A stretch of DNA of 64,000 nt. It comes from an uncultured Paraprevotella sp. GTDB taxonomy: Bacteria > Bacteroidota > Bacteroidia > Bacteroidales > Bacteroidaceae. The stretch lies in assembly GCA_910586505.1 (NCBI GenBank), contig CAJUGV010000006.1:276-64275 (forward strand). Reading direction: 5' to 3'. The notes below the pieces were generated by a model. The model was not told the DNA's origin. It worked only from the letters and a program-made list of their open reading frames with translations, and did not search any database. Position 1 is the stretch's first letter, and every line of letters starts with the position of its first letter. Of the stretch, positions 63,558 to 64,000 are shown one piece after another. Both the position numbers and the translations under genes were made by a program.

Positions 63558-64000
63558 ATGAAAAAGATAATAATGACAATGACCACAGTTGCTCTACTGA
63601 GCAGCTGCGGTCTATACAAAAGCTACGAACGCCCCAACGACATTCAGACTGACGGCTTGTATCAAAGCGATAATCTGAATAACAACGACTCGCTCGGACT
63701 GGCATCGTTCGCATGGAGAGAGGTATTTACCGACCCGCAACTGCAAATGCTTATCGAAAGAGGACTGGCGCAGAACACGAACATGCGCAGCGCGCAATTG
63801 CAGATAGAACAATCCGAAGCATTGCTGAAAGCCGCCAAATGGGCCTATATCCCGAGCCTGGCATTTGCCCCGCAGGGCAATCTTGCCGGTGTGGACTGGG
63901 GAAAGGCCACGCAAACCTATACCATACCGGTGGCTGCATCCTGGCAGATCGACATATTCGGTAGTCTGCACAACGCCAAAAAGCGCGCACAGGTGCAGCT
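63558..64000 (+). CDS. RND outer-membrane channel lipoprotein (OprM/TolC type), cut by the window edge
   Basis: An ATG at 63558, five bases after the transporter gene, opens a frame that runs off the window (147 codons seen). It codes a lipobox (LLSSC, Cys at ~17), then FAWREVFTDPQLQMLIERGLAQNTNMRSAQLQIEQSEALLKAAKWAYIPSL and SWQIDIFGSL, matching the start of the OprM/NodT family. This is the third gene of a complete tripartite efflux operon. Confidence 0.93.
   Translation, partial: MKKIIMTMTTVALLSSCGLYKSYERPNDIQTDGLYQSDNLNNNDSLGLASFAWREVFTDPQLQMLIERGLAQNTNMRSAQLQIEQSEALLKAAKWAYIPSLAFAPQGNLAGVDWGKATQTYTIPVAASWQIDIFGSLHNAKKRAQVQ

Overview
The window looks like a chromosomal segment of a gut Bacteroides species (order Bacteroidales). 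Three things point there: many start sites are preceded by the Bacteroidetes -7 box TAnnTTTG; SusC/SusD pairs are present together with DUF4296 and DUF4301 proteins; and Shine-Dalgarno sequences are nearly absent. All functional names rest on reading motifs in the translated sequence; no database search was possible.

Layout. 1-10.7 kb is housekeeping: two tandem tRNA-Lys, a WalJ-type metallo-hydrolase, a small lipoprotein, a TamL-type outer-membrane assembly protein, a SpoU/TrmH RNA methyltransferase, then a minus-strand operon ileS-dksA-lspA-DUF4296-small orphan. 10.8-14.5 kb holds a 1215-residue secreted protein built from three repeats of one beta-rich unit. 14.9-32.2 kb is one minus-strand operon of seven genes: FAS1 lipoprotein A, SusC-1, SusD-1, FAS1 lipoproteins B and C, SusC-2, SusD-2. 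It ends in a strong terminator and contains no degradative enzyme or regulator. Its ~270-nt leader carries a structured 40-codon ORF between two 15-bp direct repeats. 32.6-35.3 kb has an MFS transporter, panB and a HAD phosphatase. 35.6-43.4 kb is a plus-strand run of an AMP-forming acyl-CoA ligase followed by AddA- and AddB-like helicase/nuclease genes, then tRNA-Arg. 43.9-48.4 kb is tRNA-Gly, nhaD, ravA, viaA, closely packed on the minus strand. 48.4-51.2 kb is DUF4301-purT. 51.3-57.7 kb has a (p)ppGpp synthetase with a dead hydrolase domain, a convergent ABC-F protein, and rho with a long disordered insert. 58.2-64 kb is an AraC regulator divergent from an RND efflux operon whose outer-membrane channel gene runs off the window.

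Most interesting points: (1) the leader element at 32192-32412 upstream of the FAS1/SusCD operon; (2) the seven-gene FAS1/SusCD locus, whose lipoproteins all have acidic residues next to the lipidated Cys, suggesting surface export; (3) an isoleucyl-tRNA synthetase whose HIGH signature is altered to GIHH, the form linked to mupirocin hyper-resistance; (4) a DksA-like protein and a RelA-like protein that have each lost key catalytic or metal-binding residues; (5) dispersed intergenic repeats, including a perfect 21-bp palindrome at 58046-58097 and a 28-bp repeat shared by 14.7 kb and 35.5 kb.
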